A DNA stretch of 42,528 bases from DASYRM01 sp035646375 (GCA_035646375.1 DASRPM010000069.1:1-42528), one strand, 5' to 3'; shown: positions 22,174-31,024, numbered from the stretch's first letter. The notes: a model not told the origin generated them from the letters alone. Made by a program: numbers and translations.

Positions 22174-24417
22174 GGCATGTTGTTGACGCGTAGCATCCGC
22201 TTCGCGGCCACCCTGCTCGGCTGCGCGGCGGTCGCGGCGGCGGTTGGCGCCGCGGCGCCGAGCTTCTGGCAGACCGCGACCGAAGCCGACTTCCTGCGCG
22301 GCGAGGTCGAGAACCTCGCCATCGACCCGTTCGGACGCCTGACGCTCGGGCCCTCGACCTCGCCCATTTACGACGCCAGCGCACCGTTCCTCTGGGCCGC
22401 GGCCGCGACGCCCGACGGCGCCCTGTATGTCGGCAGCGGCAACGAGGGGCAGGTGTATCAGATCGACGCGAACGGACGCGGCCGGGTGTTCTTCGACTCC
22501 GACGAGCTCGAAGTGCACGCGCTCGCACCGGTGGCCGGCGGCGGCCTTTACGTCGCCACCTCGCCCAACGGGAAGATCTACAAGGTCGATGCGGCCGGCA
22601 AGGCGGCCACGTTCTTCGACCCGCCCGACGCCTACATCTGGAGCCTCGCCGTGGATCGCGCGGGCATCGTGTACGCGGGCACCGGCGACAAGGGCACAAT
22701 CTACAAGATCACGCCGGACGGCAAAGGCGCGGTGTTCTACCAGACGAAAGCCACGCACGCGATGACGCTCGCGTTCGATCGCGAGGGGCGGCTGCTGGCG
22801 GGCACCGGCTCGCCGGGACGCGTCTTCCGCCTCGACGCCAGCGGCAAGCCGTTCGTGCTGTTCGACTCGAGCTACACGGAGATCCACCAGATCCGGGTGG
22901 ACCCTTCGGGCAACATCTACGCGACGGCGCTCTCCGGGCGCCCTGGCGGCGGAGGTGGTGGCGACAGCACGCCGCCGCCGGCCGCGCCAACCGCGCCGGT
23001 GCCGGTGGCCACCGTGACCACGGAAATCACGGCCGTGGCCGTCGCCGACATCAGCGTGTCCGCCGTGCCCGCGCAGGCAGGCGGCCGGCCCGGCGGCCCC
23101 ACGGCAGGCGCTGTCTTCCGCATCAACCCCGACGGTGTCACCGACGTGCTGTGGGAGACCCGCGAAGACACTCCATACGATCTGGCGTTCGAACCGGGGG
23201 GCAGCGTGCTCGTGGGTACCGGTGGACGCGGCAAGCTGTTCCGTCTCACCGGCGATCCCGCGCGCGCCACGCTCGTGGCCCGCGCCGACGCGCAGCAGGT
23301 GACGACGCTCACCACCGACCGCAACGGCCAGGTGCTGGTGGCCACGTCGAACCCCGGGAAGATCTTCCGGCTCTCGGCCACGCGCGCCGACCGCGGCACG
23401 TTCACCTCGGAGGTTCGCGACGCGCAGACGGTGGCCACCTGGGGCGTGGTCAAGTGGCAGGGTCTCGTGCCACAGGGCACGCGCGTCGAGGTGTCGACGC
23501 GCAGCGGCAACACGAAGACGCCGGACGAGGCCTGGAGCGACTGGAGCGTGCCGTACGCCACCGCCGAGGGCAGCGCGATCACGAGCCCGCGCGCGCGGTA
23601 CCTGCAGTGGCGCGCCGTGCTCGTCGGCGGCGGCCGCGCCGAGGCGCCGCTCCTGACGTCGCTGACCGCGGCCTACCTGCCCCGCAACGCGCGGCCGCGT
23701 GTCACGTCGATCACCGTGCACACGCCCGGCACCGTCTACCAGCGGCCCTTCCCCACCGGCGAGCCCGAGATTGCCGGGTTCGACGGCGACACGCCGGATC
23801 GCCGCGCCTCAGCGCAGGTGCAGGGCGCCGCCGGCGGCGGGCCGAACCTGGGACGGCGCGCCTACGAGAAGGGGCTGCTGACGTTCATCTGGCGGGCCGA
23901 CGACGAGAACCGCGACGACCTCGTGTACGACCTGCAGTATCGCCGCGAAGGCGAGACCGCGTGGCGCTCGTTGAAGCAGGCGATCGCCGACGCCATCTTC
24001 GTGTGGGACACGACCTCGGTGCCGAACGGCCGCTACACGGTGCGAGTGGTGGCCTCGGACGCGCCGTCGAACTCGGCGGCCACCGCGCTCGCGGGCGACC
24101 TCGAAAGCACCGCGTTCGACATCGACAACACGCCACCGGTCATCACGGTGACGGCCGCGCGCCGCGACGGCGGCCGCACCACGCTCGCCTTCGACGTGCG
24201 CGACGACAACTCCGCGGTTGTGAAGGTGGAGTACTCGCTCGACGGCGACCGCTGGCAGGCCGTCTATCCCAAGGACGGCATCGCCGACTCGCGTGTCGAA
24301 CAGTACGAGCTGACGGTCCCCGAGGCGCAGGGTGTGCTGGGTGTGGTGCTGCGGGCGGCCGACGCGCTCAACAACGTGTCGAGCGCGCGCGGCAGTGCTG
24401 CCTCGGGCGGTCGCTGA
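22135..24417 (+). CDS. Secreted beta-propeller-like protein
   Basis: Up to 760 residues. After a signal peptide (RSIRFAATLLGCAAVAAAVGAAA) come repeated four-stranded-type motifs of the form YVGSGNEGQVYQID, YVATSPNGKIYKVD, YAGTGDKGTIYKIT and LAGTGSPGRVFRLD, spaced about 45-55 residues, as in NHL/SMP-30-like propellers. They resume after a low-complexity P/A/G/V linker (about residues 265-320). The C-terminal 280 residues are fibronectin/Ig-like, with DNTPPVITVTA and a DALNNVSSA ending. It is probably periplasmic or surface-bound; the ligand is unknown. Start: TTG 22135 has GGAG 7 nt upstream; ATG 22177 would give a more ordinary signal peptide. The TGA stop lies in the centre of a palindrome. 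Confidence 0.72.
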   Translation: MTHKETPEAVKTAGMLLTRSIRFAATLLGCAAVAAAVGAAAPSFWQTATEADFLRGEVENLAIDPFGRLTLGPSTSPIYDASAPFLWAAAATPDGALYVGSGNEGQVYQIDANGRGRVFFDSDELEVHALAPVAGGGLYVATSPNGKIYKVDAAGKAATFFDPPDAYIWSLAVDRAGIVYAGTGDKGTIYKITPDGKGAVFYQTKATHAMTLAFDREGRLLAGTGSPGRVFRLDASGKPFVLFDSSYTEIHQIRVDPSGNIYATALSGRPGGGGGGDSTPPPAAPTAPVPVATVTTEITAVAVADISVSAVPAQAGGRPGGPTAGAVFRINPDGVTDVLWETREDTPYDLAFEPGGSVLVGTGGRGKLFRLTGDPARATLVARADAQQVTTLTTDRNGQVLVATSNPGKIFRLSATRADRGTFTSEVRDAQTVATWGVVKWQGLVPQGTRVEVSTRSGNTKTPDEAWSDWSVPYATAEGSAITSPRARYLQWRAVLVGGGRAEAPLLTSLTAAYLPRNARPRVTSITVHTPGTVYQRPFPTGEPEIAGFDGDTPDRRASAQVQGAAGGGPNLGRRAYEKGLLTFIWRADDENRDDLVYDLQYRREGETAWRSLKQAIADAIFVWDTTSVPNGRYTVRVVASDAPSNSAATALAGDLESTAFDIDNTPPVITVTAARRDGGRTTLAFDVRDDNSAVVKVEYSLDGDRWQAVYPKDGIADSRVEQYELTVPEAQGVLGVVLRAADALNNVSSARGSAASGGR

Positions 24418-24458
24418 GCGACCGCGGCTGCCTCGGGCAGTCGCTAAGCGACCGCGGC
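24399..24458. repeat. 30-bp tandem duplication; each copy ends a convergent gene
   Basis: Two adjacent 30-bp copies differ at two positions. Each contains a palindrome: CGGTCGCT-G-AGCGACCG (24408-24424) and GTCGCT-A-AGCGAC (24440-24452). The first supplies TGA (24415-24417) to the plus-strand propeller gene; the second supplies TAG (24446-24444) to the minus-strand anti-sigma gene. Confidence 0.85.
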
Positions 24459-25415
24459 CGCCTTGCCTTGAGAGTTTTCTTGCGATGAGGCGCCTTCGGG
24501 CGCCAAGCCGGCCGGCTTGGCGACGGGCGGTCGAGCTGCAAGCACCGGGCGCGTGAGCGGGATCCCCAAATCGACCGTCTGCTGCGAGGCCTTCACCGTC
24601 GTGCGGGCGTACAGCAACACCATGTTGACGGCCACGACCTGACCTCCGGGGCGCTGCGCCGGCGTGAACCGGGACTGCCGCACCGCGTGCATCACGCCCT
24701 CCATCTCCCCGTCGGCCTGTGCCGAGCCCGGCAGCGGCATGTGCCGCCTGCCACTCTGCTCGAGCAGGGCGTATGGTCCAATCGTGCCCTCTTGCGTGAG
24801 GATCGCCGCCACCGCGACCATCTCGTCCTGATGGTTCTCGCCGTCGTGCTGCGCCAGCATTTCGCCGTCGAGCGCCATGCCGTCGTCGACAAAGCGTGGC
24901 AGATACATGGCCGCGTCGAGCCGCTGCGGCTGCTCGGCCAGGCTTTCGATCACGGCCGCCAGCGACGCCGGCTGTTGGGCGCTCGTCGCCTTCCAGATAT
25001 TGCTCGCCGCGCCCACGCTGAGCGCCACGGCCACCGTGGCGCCGAGCGCCGGCCACCACAGGCGCATGTCGGAGAAGAGCTCGTGCACGCGCACGCCCAG
25101 CGACTGCTCGTACTCGGTGTGCGTCTGCGCCAGCACCTGGGACTGCATCGCGGCAAGGGCACGGCTCACATCGTCCGGCACGCCGTCCGGCTCGCCGCGG
25201 CCGTCTACCAGCAACGCGTCGTGCGGATGCGAGTGCGCCCGCGCCGAGAGCCGCAGCGAATCGCCGATCGTCTGCGCATCTTCAAGGCGCGCCGCACAGG
25301 TCTGGCACCAGCGCAGGTGCGTTTCGACCAGCACCTGGTCGCCCATCGGCAGCTCGCCGTCGGCAAACGCGTCGAGCCGCGGGCGCGCGTAATCGCAGCC
25401 GACGTAGCGGATCAT
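24444..25415 (-). CDS. Zinc-finger anti-sigma factor, membrane-anchored
   Basis: A 323-residue partner of the upstream ECF sigma factor. The N-terminus has the ZAS pattern HLRWCQTC (His33, Cys37, Cys40), which binds zinc and the sigma factor. A single membrane segment follows (WWPALGATVAVALSVGAAS, about residues 120-138). The roughly 185-residue periplasmic domain has no recognised motif, so the signal is unknown. Start ATG 25415 overlaps the sigma stop by 4 nt, giving the usual 1:1 coupling. The last 25 or so residues (from about AKPAGLAPEG) and the stop are encoded by three palindromes (24440-24520), so the tail is probably recruited repeat sequence. Confidence 0.8.
   Translation of the reverse strand: MIRYVGCDYARPRLDAFADGELPMGDQVLVETHLRWCQTCAARLEDAQTIGDSLRLSARAHSHPHDALLVDGRGEPDGVPDDVSRALAAMQSQVLAQTHTEYEQSLGVRVHELFSDMRLWWPALGATVAVALSVGAASNIWKATSAQQPASLAAVIESLAEQPQRLDAAMYLPRFVDDGMALDGEMLAQHDGENHQDEMVAVAAILTQEGTIGPYALLEQSGRRHMPLPGSAQADGEMEGVMHAVRQSRFTPAQRPGGQVVAVNMVLLYARTTVKASQQTVDLGIPLTRPVLAARPPVAKPAGLAPEGASSQENSQGKAAAVA
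24489..24520. repeat. Two abutting palindromes in the anti-sigma C-terminal codons
   Basis: GGCGCC-TTCG-GGCGCC (24489-24504, stable UUCG-type loop) shares two bases with CCAAGCCGG-CCGGCTTGG (24503-24520, perfect 18-bp palindrome). Both lie within the coding sequence. Confidence 0.75.
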
Positions 25416-26041
25416 GACCGCAGCCCCAGCAGCTCGGCGCGCAGCGCCTGCCGCGCGCGCGTGAGCCGCGACTTCACGGTGCCCACCGCGATGCCGAGCG
25501 AGAACGCGATCTCGTCGTAGCGCAGGCCATCCACCTCGCGAAGCACGATGGCGGTCTTCTGGTCGAACGGGAGCCGGTCGAGGGCACGCCAGATCAGCGT
25601 GGCCGTCTCCTTGCTCGCGAGCTGCCGATCCGGCAGCACCTCGCCCTGGGACGGCATCTCGCCGCACAGGCTGATGTGATCGTCGAGCGACACCTGGCTG
25701 CTGCGGCGGCGACGGTTCCACCACCGCTGCCGGTTGCGGGCCTGGTTGACGACGATGCGAAAGATCCAGGTGCGGAGGGCCGATTGGCCCCGGAAGGACG
25801 GGAGGGTGCGGAACACCCGCAGGAAGACCTCCTGCGAGACGTCCAGCGCGTCGTCCCGGTCGCCGAGGAGGTGGAAGGCCAGCGCGTAGACCATCCGCTG
25901 GTGGGCGGAGACCAGCTCCGCGCAGGCTCCCTGGTCACGGGCAACACAACGTTCGACCAGCGCGGCCTCGCCCGCGTCGGTCCCTGCCCAGCTGATGGCA
26001 CCGGCGTTTTTCACGGCGTCTCCCGACAGTCCTGTTGACAT
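25412..26041 (-). CDS. ECF-type sigma-70 factor
   Basis: A 209-residue sigma factor with regions 2 and 4 only. Region 2: DALDVSQEVFLRVF and SALRTWIFRIVVNQARNR (about residues 65-107). Region 4: ALDRLPFDQKTAIVLREVDG followed by the helix-turn-helix YDEIAFSLGIAVGTVKSRL, about residues 150-205. Start ATG 26041 was preferred; an upstream reading to 26167 would run through the promoter. It is co-transcribed with the anti-sigma factor. A GGAACC-N16-GTCTAA promoter 26 nt upstream indicates autoregulation. Confidence 0.92.
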   Translation of the reverse strand: MSTGLSGDAVKNAGAISWAGTDAGEAALVERCVARDQGACAELVSAHQRMVYALAFHLLGDRDDALDVSQEVFLRVFRTLPSFRGQSALRTWIFRIVVNQARNRQRWWNRRRRSSQVSLDDHISLCGEMPSQGEVLPDRQLASKETATLIWRALDRLPFDQKTAIVLREVDGLRYDEIAFSLGIAVGTVKSRLTRARQALRAELLGLRS

Positions 26042-26066
26042 GAGAGTGTACCACCCGCTGCGGAGA

Positions 26067-26094
26067 TTAGACCCCGGGGGGCACCGAAGGTTCC
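26067..26094 (-). promoter_or_regulatory. Autoregulated ECF promoter
   Basis: On the minus strand, GGAACC (26094-26089) and GTCTAA (26072-26067) are separated by 16 nt, close to the RpoE-like consensus. It lies 26 nt upstream of the sigma ATG. Confidence 0.65.
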
Positions 26095-26141
26095 CGCCCT
26101 GGGGCCTGTGCCTCCACGTGAAATCCGCGTACGATGCGGGC

Positions 26142-27308
26142 GTGAAACGGCCGGTCATCGTGATCACCGTGGTGGCGGCGCTCGTGGCGGCCTCGGTGCA
26201 GGCGTGGTCGGATGTCCGCCAGGCCCGGGCCTTCCGGCGGCTGATCGCCGAGGGCGACGCGGCGGTCGGGCGCGGCCAGACCTCGGCCGCCCTCGAGGCG
26301 TTCAGCGGCGCGGTGGCGCTGCGCCCGCAATCGATGCTGCCCTATCTCAAACGTGGCGACACCTACCGCCGCCAGGGGCAGTTCGACTCGGCCGAGCGCG
26401 ACCTGACCCAGGCGCAGACACTCGACCCTACCGCCCCGCAGCCGCTGGAGCTCGCGGGCGACGTCCGGCTGGCGCGCGGCGACGCCGCGGGCGCGGTGGC
26501 GCCCTACCGCGCCTACCTCGCGCTCGAGGACCGGGCGCCGCGGCTCCAGTACAAACTGGGGCTCGCGCTCTATCGCAGCGGTGATCTGTCGGGCGCCGTG
26601 GATGCCGCCCGGCGCGCGCTGGCGCTCGACGGGGCGTTCGCCGAGGCGCACCAGCTGCTTGGCGCGGCGGCGCTCGCACAAGGTCAGACCGGCGAGGCGT
26701 CCGCCGCATTGAGCCGCGCCCTCGAACTGCAGCCGGCGGCGGGCGCGACGCGCGCGGCCCTGGTGGATCTCTACGCGGCGCAAGGGCGCACGCGGGAGGA
26801 GACCGCGCAACGGGAAGCGCTGGCGGCGCTCGACACCGGACGCCCCGACGGCCTGGTGTCGCTGGCGCTGGCGCAGGTGCGCTACGGGCGGTCCGACGTG
26901 GCCCTCGCCACGCTGGCCCGCGCCGGCGAGCGCTTTCCCGGATCGCCCGTCGTCGCCAACGCCGCCGGGCGCGTGTGGCTCGACCTTGCCGAGAGCGCCG
27001 GCGACGGGCAGGCGATTCAGCAGGCGCTCGCGCTGCTGGCGCCCGCCGCGGCACGCGAGGCCGCGTCGAGCGAGACGCTCGCGCTCTACGGCCGCGCGCT
27101 GCTCCTGAACGGCGATCTCAAGCCCGCCGAAGCCGCGCTGCTGCGCGCGACGACCAAGTTCCCGATCGAGCGCGACGCCTTCCTGCAGCTGTCGAACGCA
27201 GAGGCCCGCCTGGGGCACCGCGATGCGGCCCGCGCCGCGCTGGCACGGCACGCGGCGCTCACGGAGCCGGCCGGTCAGGCGGGTGGGGCCGGCGCTTCGC
27301 GCCGGTGA
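26142..27308 (+). CDS. TPR-repeat protein
   Basis: A 388-residue protein with an N-terminal hydrophobic segment (VIVITVVAALVAASVQAW), so probably anchored in or exported across the inner membrane. About eight tetratricopeptide repeats follow: pairs of helices with the A/G/Y/P pattern, such as AALEAFSGAVALRPQSMLPY, AERDLTQAQTLDPTAPQP and AVDAARRALALDGAFAEA. TPR arrays mediate protein-protein contacts; no partner is indicated. GTG 26142 was chosen; it follows TACGAT (26130-26135) by 6 nt, which suggests a leaderless transcript. The C-terminus is G/A-rich. It is divergent from the sigma operon, and about 100 bp separates their starts. Confidence 0.8.
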   Translation: MKRPVIVITVVAALVAASVQAWSDVRQARAFRRLIAEGDAAVGRGQTSAALEAFSGAVALRPQSMLPYLKRGDTYRRQGQFDSAERDLTQAQTLDPTAPQPLELAGDVRLARGDAAGAVAPYRAYLALEDRAPRLQYKLGLALYRSGDLSGAVDAARRALALDGAFAEAHQLLGAAALAQGQTGEASAALSRALELQPAAGATRAALVDLYAAQGRTREETAQREALAALDTGRPDGLVSLALAQVRYGRSDVALATLARAGERFPGSPVVANAAGRVWLDLAESAGDGQAIQQALALLAPAAAREAASSETLALYGRALLLNGDLKPAEAALLRATTKFPIERDAFLQLSNAEARLGHRDAARAALARHAALTEPAGQAGGAGASRR

Positions 27309-27344
27309 GGCGGGTAACCACTTCCCTACCCGCCCTACCGCGCC
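27309..27344. repeat. Hairpin plus 9-nt array between convergent genes
   Basis: GGCGGGTA (27309-27316) pairs with TACCCGCC (27327-27334), loop 10. The right arm belongs to a three-unit 9-nt array (27318-27344) that includes the TAG stop of the minus-strand permease (27337-27335). No T-tract is seen. Confidence 0.6.
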
Positions 27345-28138
27345 GAAGGCGCCGCCTTCGGGTCCAGAGCGTCCCTCAGACCGTCGCCGAGGAAATTGAA
27401 GCCGAGCACCAGGACGGCGATCGCCAGCCCTGGGAACACGGTCAGGTGCGGCGCGTCCAGCAGATGGATACGGCCGTAGTTCAGCATCGTGCCCCAGCTG
27501 GGCGTCGGCGGCTGTACGCCGAGGCCCAGGAAACTGAGCGATGCCTCGGCGAGGATCGCGCCGCCCATGCCGAGCGTGGCCTGCACGGTGACGGCCGGGA
27601 GCGTGGTTGGGATGACGTGACGCACCAGCACGCGCGGGGTGCTGGCGCCCAGCGCGCGGGCCGCCTGCACGAACTCGAGCTCGCGCGCGCGCAGCACCTG
27701 ACCGCGCACCAGCCGTGCGTAGCCCACCCACCCGATGAGCGACAGCGCGAACACCACGTTGAACAGGCTGGGGCCGAGCACCGCCACCATCGCAATCGCA
27801 AGCAGCAGGCCGGGAAACGCCATCAGGATGTCGATGGCGCGGCTCAGGATCTCGTCCACGCGCCCGCCGAAGTAGCCCGCGGCGGCACCGACGGCCATGC
27901 CGACCGTCGCGGAGATCGACACCACGACGAGCCCGACCAGGATCGAGATCCGCGCGCCCGCGAGCACGCGCGACAGGATGTCGCGCCCCAGCTCGTCGAG
28001 TCCGAACCAGTGCTGCGCCGAGGGTCCCGTGAGCCGCAGCGCCAGGTCCTGCGCCGCGCTGTCGAACGGCGCGACGATCGGCCCGATGAGGGCCGCGAGC
28101 ACCGCGACTGCGACGATCAGGCCGCCGACCCTCGTCAT
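27335..28138 (-). CDS. Peptide/nickel-type ABC transporter permease (DppC-like)
   Basis: A 267-residue inner-membrane permease with about six membrane segments. The ABC-interaction (EAA) loop reads EFVQAARALGASTPRVLVRHVIP, near residues 155-177. The FGLDELGRDILSRVLAGARISL-type N-terminal motif (near 46-66) is typical of DppC/OppC. It forms a heterodimer with the upstream DppB-like protein (ATGA overlap at 28135-28138). No substrate-binding protein or ATPase gene lies nearby, so the transporter must borrow these from elsewhere. Substrate could be peptides, nickel or glycosides. Confidence 0.88.
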   Translation of the reverse strand: MTRVGGLIVAVAVLAALIGPIVAPFDSAAQDLALRLTGPSAQHWFGLDELGRDILSRVLAGARISILVGLVVVSISATVGMAVGAAAGYFGGRVDEILSRAIDILMAFPGLLLAIAMVAVLGPSLFNVVFALSLIGWVGYARLVRGQVLRARELEFVQAARALGASTPRVLVRHVIPTTLPAVTVQATLGMGGAILAEASLSFLGLGVQPPTPSWGTMLNYGRIHLLDAPHLTVFPGLAIAVLVLGFNFLGDGLRDALDPKAAPSAR

Positions 28139-29058
28139 TCGTAACGGATCCTGGGGTCGAGCACGCCGTAGACGAGGTCGGTCAGCAGGTTGACCGACAC
28201 GTAGGTCGTGGCGATGAAGAGAATGCAACCCTGCACCATCGGATAGTCCCGGAAGCCGATCGACTGGATCAGCAGCCGTCCGATGCCCGGCCACGCGAAG
28301 ATGGTCTCCGTGATCACGGCGCCGGTCAGCACCGCCCCGAACTGCAGGCCGAGCAGCGTGACCACCGGCACCAGGCTGTTGCGGAAGGCGTGGCGCAGGA
28401 CGGCGCGCGCCCGCGACGCGCCACGGCCGCGCGCGGCCTGCACATACGGCTCGCGCAGCTCCTCGAGCAGCGTGGCACGCGTCATCCGCGCCAGGATGGC
28501 CGCCAGCGCGCTCCCGAGGGAGATGGCCGGAAGCACGAGATTCGCCAGCGTGCCCCGCCCCGAGACGGGCAGCCATCCCAGCTGAATTGCGAAGACGATC
28601 GCCAGCAGCGGGCCGAGCCAGAAGTTTGGAATCGACACGCCGGCGAGCGCCAGCGCGGTGGCGCCGGTGTCGATTGCCGTACCGCGCCACACGGCGGCCG
28701 CAATGCCGAGCGGCAGCGCCACGGCGAGGGCCACGAGCATCGACGCCGCCGCCAGTTCCGCCGTCGCGGGCACACGCGCCACGACCTGCGACACCACGGG
28801 CTCGCCGGTCCGGAGCGACGTGCCCAGGTCGCCGCGCACGAGGCCGTACAGGAACGCACCGTACTGCTCGAGGAGCGGGCGATCGAGGCCGAGCCGGCGG
28901 CGCAGTTCGTCCACGTCGCCCTGCGGTGCCGTTTCGCCCAGGATGGCCTGCGCGGGGTCGCCGGGAATCAGGTGGATGAGCGAGAAAACGAGCGTGGCGA
29001 CGCCGAGCAGCACCGGGATGGTCAGCACCAGCCGTCGCGCGAGGTAGCGAAGCACCAT
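28135..29058 (-). CDS. Peptide/nickel-type ABC transporter permease (DppB-like)
   Basis: A 307-residue permease with about six membrane segments. The N-terminal signature is MVLRYLARRLVLTIPVLLGV; then IHLIPGDPAQAILG and the EAA loop EPYVQAARGRGASRARAVLRHAFRN (near 199-223, in part) follow. Start ATG 29058 is 7 nt downstream of the sigma-54 activator stop, so the two are probably one operon; a TAGAAT hexamer overlaps that stop. Its partner is the DppC-like protein. Confidence 0.9.
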   Translation of the reverse strand: MVLRYLARRLVLTIPVLLGVATLVFSLIHLIPGDPAQAILGETAPQGDVDELRRRLGLDRPLLEQYGAFLYGLVRGDLGTSLRTGEPVVSQVVARVPATAELAAASMLVALAVALPLGIAAAVWRGTAIDTGATALALAGVSIPNFWLGPLLAIVFAIQLGWLPVSGRGTLANLVLPAISLGSALAAILARMTRATLLEELREPYVQAARGRGASRARAVLRHAFRNSLVPVVTLLGLQFGAVLTGAVITETIFAWPGIGRLLIQSIGFRDYPMVQGCILFIATTYVSVNLLTDLVYGVLDPRIRYE

Positions 29059-29065
29059 CGAGATT

Positions 29066-31024
29066 CTACGTCCGGAGATCGAGACGCTGCATCGTCTTGA
29101 GCAGACCCTGCCTGGTCAGCCCCAGCTCGCGCGCCGCGCCGGTGCGACGGCCGCCTGCCCGTCCGAGCGCCGCGCGCACCGCTTCACGCTCGCAGGCCGT
29201 TCGCACTTCGGCCAGCGTAAGCCGGTGCGGTTGTGCCTCCAGGAGACGCGCCGGCAGCAGCGACGCCGGCACGCGCCCGCGCGGCGGCGCCGCCACCACG
29301 AGCGCCGCCAGCACGTTCTGCAGCTCCCGCACGTTGCCCGGCCAGGCGTAGGCGGTCAGGGCGTGGAACACGCCATCGCCCAGCGTAGCGGCGCTGCCCA
29401 CCCGGGCCGCGGCCGTTTGCCAGAACATCTCGGCCAGCGCCGGCACGTCCTCCGGCCGCTCGCGGAGCGGCGGCACCCGCAGGCGCACGACGTCGAGCCG
29501 GTACAGCAGATCGGCGCGAAACCGTCCCGCCGCCACTTCCTCGGTCATCGATCGATTGGCGGCGGCCACGACGCGGACGTCTACCGGGCGCGTGTGGCCC
29601 TCCCCCAGCCGCCGCACTTCCTGCTGCTGGATCACCCGCAGCAGCTTGGCCTGCGCGCGCAAGGACAGCTCGGACACCTCGTCGAGAAACAGCGTGCCGC
29701 CGCTCGCCTCCTCGAACAGCCCCGGCCGATCCGCCGCCGCGCCGGTGAACGCGCCGCGCGCGTGACCGAAGAGCTCCGCCTCGACGAGCTCGTCGGGGAG
29801 CGCCGCGCAGTTCAGATCGCAGAAACGGCGCTGCACGCGCGGACCGAGGCGGTGGATCGCGCGCGCCACGAGCTCCTTCCCCACCCCGCTCTCCCCCTCG
29901 ATGAGGACGGCAAATGGCGCGCCCGCCGCCCGCACGATCGACCGGCGCAGCTGGTCGAGGGCGGCGCTGCCACCCACGATCTCGGGCAGCAGCGACGGCG
30001 GCGGCGCCAGCGGGCCGCGAGCACGACGGGGCTCCGGCCCTGCCAGGGCTTCGGCGCACGTTTCACGCTCGACGGCCCGGCGCAGCAGCGGCGGCGCCAC
30101 GGCCGCCGTCCGGCGAAGGCTCCGCCGGGCGGCCTCGGCCTCGCCCTCCAGCCCCGCGCGTCGCAGCAGTCCGATCCAGATCAGCGTGCCGCGCGCCAGC
30201 TCGAGCGGCGCGCGCGCTTCACGTGCGGCGCCGCGCAGGCACTCGAGGCACGACGCCGCGGCGGCGGTGTCGCCGGCTTCCCCCAGGACGCGCAGCCGCG
30301 CGCGTTCGACGATGGCCCGGGCGTGCGGGCTGGCCGCGATGGCCGGGAGAGCACGGGCGTCGGACGCCCGGCGTCCGGCCTCGAACACGTGGTGCGCCGC
30401 GAGCAGCGCGCGGACGGCCATCGACTCGATCCACGCGGCCACGACCGCGTCCTCCTGCTCTGCGCGTGCCGGCACCCTCTCCGCCGCGGCCGCCGCGTCG
30501 CCACGCCAGAGCGCCAGCCGCACGACGCACGCATCGGCCCACGCGCGATGAGCGGGATCGAGCCCGCTCGCGCGATCGATCGCGCCGGCCAGGCCGCCGG
30601 CGTCGTCCAGACGCGCCGCGTCGGTCAGCGCACCCACTTCCCACAGCGCCGCCTCGACGCCGACGCTGGCGGCCCGCGCCTCGCCGGCGGCGCTCCTGGC
30701 CTCGGCAAACGCCCGTTGCGCGTCGGCGGCACGGCCGCGGACGAGGAGCAGCCGGCCCAGCTCGATCAGCACGTGCGCGCCGGGCTCCCGCGCCTGCCGG
30801 CGCGCCAGGGCGCCCGCCACGTCGCGCAGCAGCCGCTCGGCCGCGGCATGGCGGCCCGCGCGCGCGAAGGCGTCGGCCCGCCGCGCACGCTGCACGTGCT
30901 CGGCGACGGCCGGCGACAACGCGGCGAGCCGCGATGCAGCGGCGTGCAGTCGATCGCGATCGTCGCGCGGTGCGCGTTCGGCGGCGGGCGCCACGCCCTC
31001 GACTGATGCAACACGCGCGGCCAT
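29066..31024 (-). CDS. Sigma-54-dependent transcriptional activator
   Basis: A 652-residue activator. Residues 1 to about 330 are Ala/Arg-rich helices resembling degenerate TPRs; there is no receiver, PAS, GAF or FHA domain. The AAA+ domain (about 345-575) has Walker A GESGVGKE, the sigma-54 contact loop GAFTGA, Walker B GGTLFLDEVSEL and the arginine-finger region FRADLLYRLDVVRLRVPPLRER. The C-terminus is a Fis-type helix-turn-helix (RRTGAARELGLTRQGLLKTM). The intact GAFTGA suggests it works with RpoN. No -24/-12 promoter was recognised nearby; its target may be the downstream permeases or may lie elsewhere. Confidence 0.9.
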   Translation of the reverse strand: MAARVASVEGVAPAAERAPRDDRDRLHAAASRLAALSPAVAEHVQRARRADAFARAGRHAAAERLLRDVAGALARRQAREPGAHVLIELGRLLLVRGRAADAQRAFAEARSAAGEARAASVGVEAALWEVGALTDAARLDDAGGLAGAIDRASGLDPAHRAWADACVVRLALWRGDAAAAAERVPARAEQEDAVVAAWIESMAVRALLAAHHVFEAGRRASDARALPAIAASPHARAIVERARLRVLGEAGDTAAAASCLECLRGAAREARAPLELARGTLIWIGLLRRAGLEGEAEAARRSLRRTAAVAPPLLRRAVERETCAEALAGPEPRRARGPLAPPPSLLPEIVGGSAALDQLRRSIVRAAGAPFAVLIEGESGVGKELVARAIHRLGPRVQRRFCDLNCAALPDELVEAELFGHARGAFTGAAADRPGLFEEASGGTLFLDEVSELSLRAQAKLLRVIQQQEVRRLGEGHTRPVDVRVVAAANRSMTEEVAAGRFRADLLYRLDVVRLRVPPLRERPEDVPALAEMFWQTAAARVGSAATLGDGVFHALTAYAWPGNVRELQNVLAALVVAAPPRGRVPASLLPARLLEAQPHRLTLAEVRTACEREAVRAALGRAGGRRTGAARELGLTRQGLLKTMQRLDLRT

